Source: Lysobacterales bacterium (GTDB lineage: Bacteria; Pseudomonadota; Gammaproteobacteria; Xanthomonadales; Rhodanobacteraceae). Taken from it: a stretch of 12,825 bases of DNA. The stretch is from assembly GCA_013298265.1 (NCBI GenBank), contig JAAFHE010000036.1, forward strand, positions 1-12,825, given 5' to 3'. Both the position numbers and the translations under genes were made by a program. This document shows, piece by piece, positions 1 to 12,200 of this stretch (positions are counted from its first letter, which is position 1; each line of letters starts with the position of its first letter). The notes under the pieces were generated by a model that had not been told where the DNA came from, ran no database searches, and saw only the letters and a list, made by a program, of their open reading frames with translations.

Positions 1-247
1 GCGGCTGCGCGGTGCGCTCCCAGTCGAACACGGATCGCAGCATCGCGTGGCGCGCGAGCAAACCATTCCATGCCGCCTCGCAGGCGGCGGCGTCCATCTC
101 GCCTTCGATCTCAAAGCGAACCTGGCGGTGATAGGGCGAGGCGCCGGGGGTCTCGAGCTCGTGATACAGCATTCCCACCTGGAGCGGAGTCAGGCGATAG
201 ACGCGCTCGACCGCGTCGCGGCTCAGGGCGAACGTAGTCTTATCCAT
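1..247 (-). CDS. NRPS, N-terminal part of a condensation domain (partial, runs off the window)
   Basis: The next synthetase in the operon, cut by the window edge after 82 codons. After about 16 residues containing a short charged helix (SRDAVERVY, 9-17) comes a first condensation motif, LTPLQVGMLYHEL (19-31), followed by a normal domain start reaching WNGLLARHAMLRS. The start ATG (247-245) lies inside the upstream stop as ATGGATAA, an 8-base overlap, and is preceded by AGGAG ten bases away, so the start is well supported and the two genes are probably translationally coupled. The helix plus motif layout resembles the acceptor communication segment of TycB and SrfA-C type subunits. The motif is of the DCL kind (D-donor, L-acceptor) although the feeding module has no E domain. 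Everything past the first C motif lies outside the window, so the number of modules and any thioesterase are unknown. Confidence 0.93.
   Translation of the reverse strand, partial: MDKTTFALSRDAVERVYRLTPLQVGMLYHELETPGASPYHRQVRFEIEGEMDAAACEAAWNGLLARHAMLRSVFDWERTAQP
240..247 (-). promoter_or_regulatory. 8-base stop/start overlap (ATGGATAA)
   Basis: The ATG of the downstream synthetase and the TAA of the megasynthase share ATGGATAA in different frames. This is the usual layout for genes co-transcribed and translated at matched levels, which suits two subunits that must dock. No terminator or promoter fits between them. Confidence 0.85.
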
Positions 248-3200
248 TCTCGAACAGCTCCTCGACTTCAGCCAGCGCAACGCGGCCGGCGCCGGCATCG
301 GGCGCCGGCGCAGCTGCTTCGAGCAGCGCGGCGATGCCCGCCACGGTCGGCGCGCCGAGGAAGGCGGGCATCTCGATCCTGTGGCCAGCGGCGCGCAGCC
401 GCCCCACGACCTGGATCGCCCGGATCGAATCGCCGCCGACCGTGAAGAACCGATCGTGCCGGCCGAACCCGGAATGGCCGAGCACGGCGCGCCACGCTTG
501 CGCGACCAGCACCTCGCTCGGGTCCTCGATAGTCGTGGGTTGCGCGGCGGTTTCGATCGGCGGCAGTGCGGCGTAGTCCGTCTTGCCGGTTGGCGTCAGC
601 GGCAGTGTGTCGAGCGTCATCCAGCGCGCGGGGAGCATGTGTGCGGGTTGCGTGCGCGCGAGCGCACCGGCGAGCGCATCGGGCTCGGCGCCGACGACAT
701 AGGCAAGCAATTCGTCGCTAGCGGGCCCCTTGTGCACGGCCACGGCCACGTCGCGCACCCCGGGCAGTGCGGCGATGGCACGCTCGATTTCGCCCAGCTC
801 GATGCGATAGCCGCGCAATTTGACCTGGCGGTCGCGCCGTCCGGCAAAGCGGATCGCGCCGTCCGGTTCCATCGCGCCGCGATCACCGCTGCGATAGACG
901 CGTGCCCCTTCGCGCCAGGGGTGCGGCACGAAGACCGCCTCGGTCAGGTCGGGCCGCGCGTGATAACCGCGCGCGAGGCCCGCGCCGCCAATCACGATCT
1001 CGCCCTGCACGCCGAGCGGTGCCGGATTGCCGAAGCGGTCGAGCACGAGCATCTCGCCATTGGCGATCGCGCGGCCGATCGGAATGCCTCGCGCTGTGTC
1101 GGCCCGCGGATCGACCCGGTGCCAGCTCGCACAGACCGTGGTCTCGGTCGGGCCATAGGCGTTGACGGTGCTCAGTCGCGCGGCGAGGCGGGCCATGCGT
1201 GGCGCATCGGGCGCTTCCCCTGCCGTGACGAGGATCTCGAGCGGCGCGAGTGCGTCGTCGCTCAGCTCGGCGAGATAGGAAGGCGGCAGTGTCGCGACCG
1301 AAGCCCGCCCGGTCGCGAGCAAAGTGGAAAAAGTGACCGGATCGCGCACGTCTTCAGGCCGCGCCACCAACAGGCAGGCGCCGTTGAGCAGCGCCATCAC
1401 CATCTCCCAGACCGAAGCGTCGAACGAGATCGGCGCAAACTGGACGATGCGGTGACGCGATTCGATACCGAGCCCGTGGCGCTGCGCGAACGCCAGGTTC
1501 ACCGCACCGCGATGCTCGATCAGCACGCCCTTGGGCCGCCCGGTCGAGCCGGAGGTGTAGATGAGATAGGCGGCGTCCTCCGGCCGGGGCGCCGGCGGCA
1601 GCGCGCCAGCGGCTTGGACCAGCATCGTGACGTCGATCCTGCGCAGTGCGGTCGCCGGCTCCACGTCGCCGTGTCCCGGCTCGGTAAGCAGCGCACCCGC
1701 GCCCGAATCGGCGAGCATCAGCGCGATCCGTTCCGCGGGATAGCCGGGGTCGATCGGCAGATAGACCGCGCCCGCCATGAGCACGCCGAGAAACGCGGCG
1801 ACGAGCCGCTCCGAGCGTTCGAGCAGTACGGCTACAACATCGCCGGGCGCGACGCCGCTGGACGCCAGCGCGCCGGCAATCGCCCGGGCGCGCGTGTCGA
1901 GCTGCGCATAACTCAGCGTCGTGCCGGCACAGACCACGGCGGGGGCGCCTGGCTGGGACGCCGCCCAGGTGGCGAACGTAGCCGGGACGGTCGCGCTCCC
2001 GGGCAGGTCGATGACCGGTCCCGGCGCCGTGACCAGCGCGAGTTCCTCTGCGCCCAGCATCGGCAGCCGCGCCACCGCGCGGCCGGGTTCGGCCACGGCC
2101 GACGCGGCGAGCCGGACATAGTGCTCTGCCATCCGCGTGATGCGCTCGCGGTCGAACAGGTCGTTCGCATATTCGAGGTTCAGCGTCACGCCGTCCTCGC
2201 TTTCGACGAACTCGAAAGTCAACGGATACTTGGCAACGCGCGGCTCGCCGCCGAAGCGCGACACGTTGACTCCGGCGAGCGTCAGGCTGCGCTGGCGCCG
2301 GTCCTGGAACACGACCGCGACGTCAAACAACGGCGGGCGGTTCTCGTCGCGCGGCAGCTGCAGCTGCTCGACCAGCAAGTCGAAGGGATAGGCGCGATGG
2401 TCCATCGCTTCGGCAAGGGCACTGCCCGCGCGGCGAAGCAGCGCCGAGACATCCTCGGCGTCTTCAAGCGCGAGGCGCAGCGGCAGGAGGTTGACGTAGA
2501 AGCCCAGCTGCGTTTCGAGTTCCGGATCGTCGCGGCACGTCACCGGAATGCCGAGCACCGCCTCGTGGCAGCCGGTATGGCGCTGCAGCAGCGCCGCGGT
2601 GAGTGCGACCAGGCTGGAGAAGAAGCTTGTGCCGGTCGCGCGAGCAAGCGTGCGCAGGCCTGACGTGGTCGTGGCATCCAGCGACATCGAGACGCGGTCG
2701 CCGTCATGGCTGGGCGGGCCGGCGGGAACCCGGTCGAACGGCAGATCAAGCCGAGGCGGCAGCGCGGCGAGGCGAGCTAGCCACCATTGCCGCATCGCAA
2801 CCGCCGCGGGCGAGGCCAGCCAGGCGGCTTCGGCGACGGCATGGTCCTTGTACTGGATGCGTAGCGGCGGCGGCGCCTCACCCCGCGCGCCGCGCAGGAT
2901 CTCCTCGACCATCACGGACACCGATTCGGCGTCACTGACGATGTGATGGACGGCGAATAGCAGCACATGGCGTTCGGTGCCGAGGCGGAGCAGGCTTGCG
3001 CGCAGCAACGGGCCCCGTGCGAGGTCGAAGCCGTCGCGCGCCAGTGCTTCCGCGCGCTGCCGGGCCGCGGCTTCGGGATCGGGCTCTTCACTCAGGTCGA
3101 TGCGCGTGACCGCGAAATCAGCCTCGGCCTGCACGCGCTGGCGCACGCCCGAATGGCTTTCCGCGAAGACCGTGCGCAGTGCCTCGTGCCGCGCCGGCAG

Positions 3201-6200
3201 CGCCTCGATCGCAGCGGCGATCGCGGCGGCGTCGAGCGGACCTTCGAGCAGATACGCCGCGGAGAGCACATAGGCGGCCGGATTGCCGCCGAGCTGATCG
3301 AGGATCCACAGCCGCCGCTGCGCATGCGAGGCCGGGTAGTCCGGTGCGAGCGCCGCTGCGGGGATGCGATGGAGCGGCTCCGGCCTGGGCGCGAGCGCCG
3401 CCGCTGTCGCGCGCACATTGGGCGCCGCGAAGAAGTCGGCAATCGTTACGCTGCCGCCAAACTCGGCGTTGGCGCGCGTAAGCACGCGGATCGCACGCAG
3501 CGAATCCCCGCCGACGTCGAAGAACGAGGTACAGGCGCCTACGCGCTTGATTCCGAGCACTTCAGCCCAGATCGCGGCGATGCGCGTTTCGAGCGGACCC
3601 TCGGGCGCGACGAACGCGGTTCGCCCGATCACCAGTTCCTCGGGCTTGGGCAGGGCGCGGCGGTCGACCTTGCCGTTGAGTCCGAGCGGCATCGCGTCGA
3701 GCGCGATCAGGAAATGCGGCATCGCTGCCTGAGGCAGGTCGAGCGTCAGGCGCGCGCGCAGCTCGTCGGTACCGACCGGACGCGCCGCCGTGAAATAGCA
3801 GGCGATGGCAAGATCGCCATCGGCACGCTTATGCGCAACGGCGACCGCGGTTTCGATCGCATCGTGCGCCATTGCCGCGGTTTCGATTTCGCCCAGTTCG
3901 ACCCGCACGCCGTTGATCTTGACCTGACCGTCCAGCCGTCCGCCCAGTTCGATCGTGCCGTCAGCGAGCGCCCGGCCCATGTCGCCGGTGCGACAGACCA
4001 TGCCGTCCACGCCCCATTCGGGCTCTCCCCAGATGAAGCGCGCCGCGTTCGCCTCGACGTCGCCCAGATAGCCGAGCATGGCGAACGGCGGGGCGATGTG
4101 GATCTCGCCGATCGCGCCGGGTGCGGCCAGCTTGCCTTCCTTGATCACCAGCACCTGCGTGCCCGGCAGAGGCCGCCCCACCGGCACCGCGCGCGCCGTG
4201 TCGACCGGGCCCTCGATCCGGTGGCAGCACTTGGCGAGCGTGGTCTCCGAAGGTCCGTAGAGGTTGCGCAGCGTGACACCCGGGCCGAGTGCGGCACGCG
4301 TGCGCTCGACGTCGGTGCCCCACAGCATCTCGCCCGCGAACAGCAGGTGTTTGAGCGCGGGCAGTGGGCGCGGCTGCTCCTCGAGTGCCTTGAGCGCGAG
4401 GCGAAAGATGCTTGGCACGACATGTGTAACCGCGACTTTCTCGTCGGCCAGCCATGCCGCGAGACGCGCGCCGTCGCGCCGGATTTCCAACGGCGCAATG
4501 CAGGCCGTGCCGCCCGTCGCGAGCGGCAGGAAGATGTCGCGCAGCGAGACGTCGAAGGTTGGCAATGCAAGGTTGCTCACGCGCACGCCGGGCTGAACCC
4601 CCAGTTCCTGCGCTTCCCAGTCGATGAAATGGCGCAGCCCCGCATGGCCGGCCAGGATTGGCCTGGGCGCGCCGGTCGATCCGGAAGTGAACATCACATA
4701 GGCGGCGTCGGCGGGACCCGGGCGCCGGCTGGCGTCGAGCACGGCGCCCTCGATCCCGAATACACCCGCTGTGTTCCAGGGCACGATGCGCTCCGCCGGC
4801 GGGCTGACGGCCGCGACCAGCCGGTCGCGCAACGCGGGGGCGACGATCCAGGCCTTGGGCTCGACGCGTGCCGTGAGCAGCGCCAGCCGGCGCGCCGGCG
4901 CTTCGATGTCGAGCGGGACGAACACCGCGCCGGCCTTCCACGCGGCAAGCAGCGTCGCGACATGCCCGATGCCAGCAGGCTGGAACGAGGCGACACGGTC
5001 GCCGCGCCGGACGCCCATCGCAACCAGCGCGCGCGCCAGCGCTTCGGCTCGCGCGTCGAGCGTGCGATAGCTCAGCGCCTCGCCGTTATCCTCGATCGCC
5101 ATCGCATCGGGGCGCGCGGCGACCTGCGCCTCGAACCGGTCGAGCACCGTGCCTTCGATTTCGCTACTCGCCACGAGGGCGGGGCGCGCGCCGAGCGCGA
5201 TCTCCCCTAGCGGCGTGTCGGGATCGGCGAGCACAGCCCCGGCGAGCCGGCGCCACTGGGCCTCGATCGCGCGCAGATCGGCCTCGGCTATCGCCCGGGC
5301 GTTGTAGGTGAACTTGATCGCGAGCGTCTCGCCCGGCTCGGCGACGATGCTGAACGGGAAGTGCATCTGCTCGATCGCCTGCACATCGACGATCGCCAGC
5401 TCCGCGTCGCCGAGGCTGGCGAAGGGGTAGTTTTCGAACACGAGCACGTGATCGAACAGCGTGCGGCGCTTGCCGGCCAGCCGCTGCATCTCGGCGAGCG
5501 GGAAGTGGTGGAACGGCGTGGCCTCGCCGGCATCGTGCTGGATCGCGCGGGCTAGCGCGGCAAAACCCTGATCGCTCGCCACGGACACGCGCACCGGCAC
5601 CGGTTGGAGGAACAGCCCAACCATCGCCTCGATTCCGTCCAGCTCGGCCGGACGGCCCGAGGCAATCGCGCCGAACATCACGTCCGCGTCGCCACTGAAC
5701 CCGGCGAGCAAGACAGACCATTGCGCCTGCACCAGCGTGCTGAGCGTCACGCCCAGCCGCGTGCCAAGTTCAGCCAGGGCCTGCGTCGTCGCCGCGTCGA
5801 ATGCGAAGCTCAGCTCGCGCATCGCATAGGCGCCCTCCGCCACCGCGCGCAGCCCCGGCAAGGCGACGGGCTCGGGTGCATCGTGCAGCCGCGCCGTCCA
5901 ATAGCGCCGCGCGGCGGCGGAATCCTGCGCGGCGAGCCATTCGAGGTGACGGGCGAAGGGCGGTGCGGGCGGCAGCTGTGCGCCGCGATAGAGCGCCAGC
6001 AGTTCGGCGAAGACGATACCCAGCGACCAGCCGTCGGCGACGATGTGATGCAGTGTCAGGACCACCCGCGTCTCGGTCTCACCCAACTGCAGCAGCAACA
6101 GCCGCAGCAGCGGATCGCGCGCCAGGTCGAAGCCCAGCGCACGTTCCTCCGCCGCACGCCGCTCGACCGCCTCGGCCTGGTCGCCGGCGGCGAGCTTGCG

Positions 6201-9200
6201 TAGATCTGCGATCGTGACCGGGCCCGTCCGCTCGGCCAGCACGAGCTGGTGCGGCGCTTCGCCCGGCGGCGCGATGATCGCGGCGCGCAGTGCCTGGTGC
6301 CGTGCGAGCACAGCCTGCCAGGCCGCGGCGAACCGCTCCTGATCGAGCCTGCCGCGCAGCGTGAAGGCGAATTGCTGCAGATAGGATTGGCGATCACCGC
6401 TCAGCGCATGGAACGCCATGCCTTGCTGCAGCGGCGACAGCGCAAGCACGGCCTCCACTCGGGCCGCATCGACTTCCGCGACAGTGCGCACCGCGCGATC
6501 GTGCGACGGCGCGGGCGGGCCGATGAGCGCAGCGCGCAGCGCGTCGGCCAGCCGCTGCACCGTCGCACGCGCATGGATGCGTTCGCCATAGCCGATGCTC
6601 AGCGCCAGCTTCCCGCCGACGACCGCGGCCTCGACGTCGATCAGCTCGGGACGGCGCAGCGTCGAGCCCAGGATCGCCCCGACCGGCTCGTCGGCGAGGC
6701 GGAAGCCGCCGCCAAGCTCGGCGTCGAACTGGCCCATGTAGTTGAACCCGATCTCGGGGGGCTCGGCAAAGCTGAGGCCGGGGCACAGCTCGGGCGGTGT
6801 CATATAGCGCAGCAGGCCATAGCCCACACCCTTGCGCGGGATCGCCGCCAGCGCTGCGCCGGCGCGCGCCGATGCGGCATCCAGCCCCGCCGCTTCGCCG
6901 ACGTCGATCGTTGCCGGGAACAGGGAAGTGAACCAGCCGATCGTCCGGCTGATGTCCAGTCCCGGCGCCAGCTCCTCACGACCATGGCCTTCAAGGCGTA
7001 CGCGGATGCGCGGCATCCCGAAGGCGTCGCGGAAGGCCAGTCCAAGCGCGCCGAGCAGCAGCGCCCCCATGCCGCCCTCGGTAGCCCCGGCGCGCCGCAG
7101 CAGCGCCGAACTCGCGTCGGTGTCGAGCTCAAGCGCGATGCTGCGCGCATCGGCCACGGCGTTGATTTCGTCGTCGAAGTCGCGTGGCAGCGCCGGTGCC
7201 TCGGCGGCTTCGACTCCTTGCCAGTAGGGTATTTCGGCGAGCAGCGCCGGATCGCGTGCGGCCTGGGCCAGCGCCGCCGGCCAGGCTAGCCACGACCCTG
7301 CGGCTGCCAGCGTCGCCGCCTCACCGGCGCGTTCGGTTGCATAGGCGACGAACAGATCCTCAAGCAGGATGCGCCACGAAACGCCGTCGATCACAAGATG
7401 ATGGCAAAGCAGCAGCAGGCGCTCGCCGTCGGGCAGGCGGTAATGCACCACGCGTAGCAGCGGTGGCCGCGCCACGTCGAAACCCGTCTGAAGCGCACCG
7501 GCGTGCGCCGTGAGTGCCGCTGCGCTGTCGAGCTCGACGGTCTCCACCGGCACCGTCATCGTCACTGCGATTCGCTGCACGCCGCGCGCCAGGTCGAGCG
7601 ACAGCCGCAGCCCGTCGTGTCGTTCGATCACCGCCGCCACGGCGAGGCCGAGCGCATCCGTATCGATCGCCTCCGCCGCCAGCAGCACCGCGTTGTTGAA
7701 CTGCCCGGGCGCGGTGCCATGCGTCTGGACAAACCAGCGCTGGATCGGCGTGAGTGGCGCATCGTCGGATCTTGAGAGCGAGGCAGCCGCCTCGGCGCCA
7801 CCCGCCACTGCCGCCAGTGCTTCGACCGTGCGCGCCGTGAGGATTTGCGCGAGGCTGACCCTGATCCCGCTGCGATGCAGCCGGCTGACAATCTGCAGCG
7901 CCTTGATCGAGTCGCCGCCGAGCGCGAAATAGTCCTGGTCCACGCCGGGCGCGCCGCAGCCCAGTACATCGCCCCATATGCGGGCGATCGTCGCTTCGAC
8001 CGCCGTGCGCGGTGCCTTGGTGACGGCACTCGCGGGCAGTGCCGATCCGTCGGTGACGGCCAGTGCGGCGCGATCGATCTTGCCGTTGGCGGTGAGCGGC
8101 AGCGCGTCGAGACGGACGAAGCGCGATGGGATCGCATGCGTCGGCAGGTTGCGCGCGAGGTGCGCCTGCAGCGCCTCGGCCGTCAAAGCCACTTCGCCCA
8201 CAACATAGGCGGTGAGCGCGTCGTCGTCGACCGTCACGACGGCCTTTTCGACCGCCGGATGGTCGAGCAGCCAATGCTGGATTGCCGCCAGCTCGACGCG
8301 ATGGCCGCGCACCTGCACCTGATGATCGTTGCGTCCCAAATAGGTCAGAACGCCGTCGGCGCCTAGCCGGCCGATATCGCCGCTGCGGTAGTAGCGCCGG
8401 CCCTCGCGCGTTACGAAACGCTCGGCGGTCAGCTCGGGCCGGTTGAGATAGCCCGCGCAGACGCCGCTGCCGCCTATCCACATCTCGCCCGGCACGCCCA
8501 GCGGCACGTCGGCGCCGGCCGCGTCGAGCAGCAGCACCTGCGTCTCCGGTATAGGCCGACCAATCGCGCTGCGTCCGCTCGCCAGGTCGGCCTCGCTCAG
8601 ACGGTGCCAGGTCACATGCACCGTGGTCTCGGTGATGCCGTACATGTTGACCAGCGCGATTTCGGCAAGCGGGTAAAGCGTAGCCCAGGTGCGCAGATAG
8701 GCGGGTTCCAGCCGGTCACCGCCGAAGATCACGGTGTGGAGATGCGTCGCCAGATCGTGCGTCGCGGCGGCGCGTTCGGCGTCGACAAGCCCGTAGAAGG
8801 CGGCCGGTGTCTGGTTGAGCACCGTGACGCGGTGCGCGCGCACCAACGCAAGCAGCGCCGCGGGATCGCGCGCGGTCGCGGCGCTCGCGATCACCACCGA
8901 TCCGCCGTTCGTCAGCGCGCACCATATTTCCCAGATCGAGAAGTCGAACGTGAAGCTATGCGCGCAGACGAAGACGTCGCACGCTCCGAATGCGAAGGGC
9001 ATGCGGTCGTTGGTGAGCAGCCGCACCGCGTTGCGGTGGCTGACCAGGCACCCTTTGGGCAGGCCGGTCGAGCCCGACGTATAGATGACGTAGGCGGTGT
9101 CGTCGGGTGTGCGCGTGACAACAGGTCGTGCCGCTCCACGCGCGCCCACATCGAGCGCAAGTTCGCGCGCTGTCTCGGGCAGCAGCGCTGCGGTGCTGGC

Positions 9201-12200
9201 GTCGACGATCACCGCAGCGCAGCGGCTGTCGCCGAGGATATGCGCAAGCAGTGCCGGCGGATGTGCACCATCGAGCGGCACGAACACGCAGCCTGCCTTG
9301 AGGATCGCCAGCTCAGCCACGACGCAGTGTTCGGAGCGCGGCAGCAACATGCCCACGCACGCCCCCGCCGGCGCACGCGCGGCAATCGCTGCGGCCAGCG
9401 TATCGGAGGCGGCGGAGAGTTCGGCATAGTTGAGCGCGGTGTCGCCCGACACCACGGCGACGCGCCCGGCATGCGCCGCAGCGGCGGTATCGAACAGGTC
9501 AACCAGCGTCGCTTCGCGCGGATAGTCTGCAGCGGTGTCGTTGAGCGCGGCGATCACGGCCGCCTGACCTGGCGTTACCAGATCAATCCCGCCAATCGGG
9601 CCGTCGGGATGGTCGGCGATGGCCACCAGCATCTGGCCGAACGCCGCCGCCCAATGCTCGATGGTGCCGCGGTCGAATAGCTGCGTGGCAAAGCCGAAGC
9701 GCAAGGTCAGCGCACCGTCGATCTCGGTAATGTCGAGCGCCAGATCGAACATGGCCGCCCGCATCGCGATCTCACGGCTGGTGAAATCGAGGTCGGCGAT
9801 GCGGAACGCGCGCGCTGTGGCGTTCTCGTAGGACAGCATCGTGTCGAATACGGCGTTGCGCCCCGGCGCAGGCGGCCCAGCGAGCGCCGCGGCAGCCTCG
9901 AACGGGAAATCGCCATGGTCATAGGCAGCGAGCGCCACCTGCGCGACCGCGTCGAGATGCGCCGCGAACGACAGTTCGGCGCTCGGCCGCGTGCGGAACG
10001 CGACGGTGTTGACGAACATGCCCACCGCCCGTGCGACGGCTGCGTGTTCGCGCCCCGAGCTGGCGCCCGCGATCACGATATCGTCCTGGCCGCTCAGTCG
10101 ATGGAGGAAGCCGCTCCATGCCGCGAGCAGCACCATGTAGAGCGAGGCGCCGCCCCGTGCACGGCCAAGCGCCTTGAGCCGGTCGACCAGCGCCCTGGGT
10201 GCATCGACGATCACGGCGTCGCCGCGGAAATCCCGCTCCAACGGACGTGGACGATCACTGGCCAGATCGAGCTGGGGCAGATCGGCGAGCTGTCCGCGCC
10301 AGAAGGCGACGTTGGCTTCGCCGCGCGCGCCTTCACCGCCGGCTGCCGCGGCGAGACGCGCCGTGGCGAGGTCATAGTCGACGGTTGGCAAGGTCTCGCC
10401 GGCGTAGAACGCCATCAGCTCGGCCGCGATGATGTCGAACGACAGCCCGTCCACCGCAATATGGTGGGTGTCGGCGAGCAACAGATGCCGCTCGGGCGCC
10501 AGCCGGCCGAGCGCGACGCGGATCAGTGGCGCTTGCGACAAGTCGAACGGACGGATGAAGTCCGTGATGAACGCATCTTCCTCACCGGCAGCAACATCCC
10601 TGCGCATGATGGCGAAGCGAGGCTCGGCGATGCGCTTGGCCAGCGGCTCGCCGTCAATCGTAACGAAGGCGGTGCGCAGTGCCGGGTGGCGACGGATCGC
10701 CATGCGGAACGCATCCTCGAGCCGGTCGGCGTCGAGCGGCCCGTCGATCACGAAGGCCTGGGGCAAGTGGTAGGGCGCTTCGCCGCCCGCGCGCTGCGCG
10801 AGGGCGTAGAGCCGCCGTTCGGGCGAACTCAGCGCACTGAACTGCGGAGCGGGATAGGTGTCGATCGACCAGTCGAAGCCGTTGGCGCGGATCTCGGTGA
10901 TCGCGCCGGTGATAGCCTCGAACACCGCGTCGACATCGGCCTGGCTGTGCGCGGTGGAGAAGAAATTTATCCGCCGTTCCCACGTATAGACGCCGCGGAC
11001 CAGCATCGAGAGATAGAGCAGTTCGAGCTCGATCGGCTCGCGGTCCTGCACGCTGATCGGCACGATCCGCCACTGCGACGAGAAGTGCTTTGCGCGCAGC
11101 GGCACGCGCTCGCGCTCGAACCAGTGATTCAGCCGATCGCAGAACGCATCGGTGCGCGCGGTCACCAGATCCTGCAGCGCCGCGCCTTCGGCCTTCATAA
11201 ACGTGAGCGCGGCATGCGCCGCGGTCATCGTCGCCGGGTTGCGGCAGAAGGTTCCGCCGAAATAGATCATCGCCGATTGCGGACCCGACCGGTCGCCATA
11301 GTCCCAGTCGCCGCCATCGATATAGTCGAGGAAGCGCGCCTTGCCGGCGATCACACCGATCGGCATGCCACCGCCGACGATCTTGCCGTAGAGCGCCATG
11401 TCGGCATCGATACCAAACCAGGCCTGCGCTCCGCCCGGTCCGGCGCGGAAGCCGTTGATCATCTCGTCGAAGATCAGCGCCGTGCCCGAAGCGCGCGTGA
11501 GGCGCCGCAGTTCCTTGAGGAAGCCCTGGGGCTGAAGGTCGGGATCGCGGCTCTGCACCGGCTCGACCAGCACCCCGGCCAGGCTGTCGCCGTGCGCGCG
11601 GATATAGGCTAGCGACGCGGCCGAGTCATAGGGCAGGACCACCAGGTCTTCGATCATCCCCTCGGGCGTGCCGAGCCCGATGGGAACGCGCTCGCCGTCG
11701 ATTTCAGTGGCGAGAACTCCATCGAAGATGCCGTGATAGCTGTTCTTGAACAGCACGACGGTCTTGCGTCCCGTCGCGGCGCGGGCGAGGCGCAGCGCGA
11801 CCATGACCACTTCGGAGCCGGTGTTGCTGAAGGCCACGCGCTCGGTGCCGGTCAGTTCGGCGATCAGTTGCGCCGCCTCGGCCGCGCGCGGCGACTGTGT
11901 GCCGAGTTCGATGCCGCGGTCCATCTGCGCCTTGAGCGCGTCATGGATGAAGGCGGGCTTGTGGCCGAAGAAATGCACGCCCATGCCCATCGCGATATCG
12001 ATATAGCGATTGCCGTCGACATCGGTGACGTACGGCCCGTCCGAACCCGCCGAGACGATCGGATATTTGGCTTCCTTGAGCTGGCCCCAGAAGGACAAGG
12101 TGTGCTTCCAGTCGGCGAGTACCACGCGGCTATCGCGCGTGCGCACCTTCGAACCGCCGGTGCGCGCGACATGCACGGCGACCAGCCGGTCGACATAGGC

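Larger units (their letters stand above)
240..314 (-). other. C-terminal tail, possible docking segment, residues 4161-4184
   Basis: After PCP3 an Ala/Pro/Gly stretch leads into LAEVEELFENG, a short acidic, probably helical end. Acidic C-terminal segments of this kind often dock to the N-terminus of the next NRPS subunit, whose first residues here contain SRDAVERVY. Pairing is inferred from gene order, not shown. Confidence 0.45.

Noticed and set aside
1..247. Dual condensation/epimerisation domain at the start of the downstream gene
   Set aside because: The characteristic HH[I/L]xxxxGD signature is not met (HELETPGA is seen), although the rest of the domain is outside the window, so this is not final.
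47..445. Plus-strand open frame crossing the gene junction
   Set aside because: It covers the ends of both NRPS genes in antisense and shows no motif or ribosome binding site.
381..2663. 760-codon open frame on the plus strand
   Set aside because: It lies opposite C3-A3-PCP3, is rich in Arg, has no recognisable domain, and is the usual antisense artefact of GC-rich codon bias.
3630..5144. A2 as an inactive, decayed A domain
   Set aside because: The domain is full length, keeps D2748, E2850 and K3042, and its deviations look like a coherent subgroup rather than random loss.
2967..5210. 747-codon open frame on the plus strand
   Set aside because: It is antisense to A2-PCP2-C3 with the same Arg/Ala/Gly-rich shadow composition and no family motif.
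9915..11612. 565-codon open frame on the plus strand
   Set aside because: It is antisense to AMT-C1; the minus strand carries clear catalytic motifs and this frame has none.
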